A stretch of 64,000 bases of DNA from Lutibacter maritimus (GTDB lineage Bacteria; Bacteroidota; Bacteroidia; Flavobacteriales; Flavobacteriaceae), in assembly GCF_900116115.1 (NCBI RefSeq), contig NZ_FOZP01000010.1:57024-121023 (forward strand), written 5' to 3'. The notes beneath the pieces are model-generated. The model was not told the origin of the DNA and did not search any database. It was given only the letters and a program-made list of their open reading frames with translations. Made by a program: the position numbers and the translations under genes. Of the stretch, positions 63,991 to 64,000 are shown in pieces (the first letter of the stretch is position 1; each line of letters starts with the position of its first letter).

Positions 63991-64000
63991 CACAAGCTGA

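Overview
The window is AT-rich DNA with Bacteroidota-style promoters (TAnnTTTG -7 boxes, few Shine-Dalgarno sites). Its chromosomal genes have family features of Flavobacteriaceae, such as a DnaX without the usual zinc module, a CarH-like/folE light-stress cluster and FAS1 lipoproteins. I read it as a flavobacterial chromosome segment carrying one large integrated defence island and, at its right end, an integron-like cassette array. No rRNA or tRNA gene was recognised.

Layout. 1-6834: housekeeping genes (acyl-CoA synthetase, dnaX, miaE, a DUF4268-like gene, dps, mnmE). 6819-36264: an integrated element of about 29.4 kb inserted at the 3' end of mnmE and bounded by an 18-bp direct repeat (25 bp with one mismatch). 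From left to right it holds phased iterons, an excisionase-like HTH/zinc protein, a tyrosine integrase, three small proteins, a type I restriction-modification operon and a type III-B CRISPR-Cas locus. The RM operon has two hsdM genes, an AlbA/HATPase regulator, hsdS, a HEPN-motif protein, a HARE-HTH/GIY-YIG nuclease, hsdR and a PD-(D/E)xK-helicase fusion. The CRISPR locus has cmr1, an HD-less cas10, cmr3-6, a two-TM membrane protein, cas6, a retron-type reverse transcriptase, a cas1 interrupted by one in-frame TGA, cas2 and an array of 12 repeats and 11 spacers. Arm-type TTGTACCT motifs occur near both ends of the element.

36314-53636: ordinary chromosome (AGE-family epimerase, secreted protein, TSP3 lipoprotein, ABC exporter, two PAS hybrid histidine kinases flanking a FIST sensor gene, Dus, penicillin-binding protein 1A), with decayed dispersed repeats in several gaps. 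53917-60418: a probable light/oxidative-stress cluster (SRPBCC, SDR, FAS1 lipoprotein, B12-binding MerR regulator, folE, an SDR lacking the usual active-site Tyr, glutathione peroxidase), with shared TTTGTTTAAC/TTAGACATTT repeats upstream of carH and folE. 60537-60933 is a frameshifted LETM1-like gene.

61042-64000: an XerC/D-type tyrosine recombinase followed by two complete single-gene units (an LRR protein and an unknown protein) and the start of a third. Each unit begins with GTTnnC and ends with the exact 10-nt reverse complement of its own beginning, inside a 130-bp structured palindromic site. That is the signature of integron cassettes, yet the recombinase lacks the extra domain of canonical IntI. 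This array and the retron-type RT in the III-B CRISPR locus are the two most unusual systems in the window.
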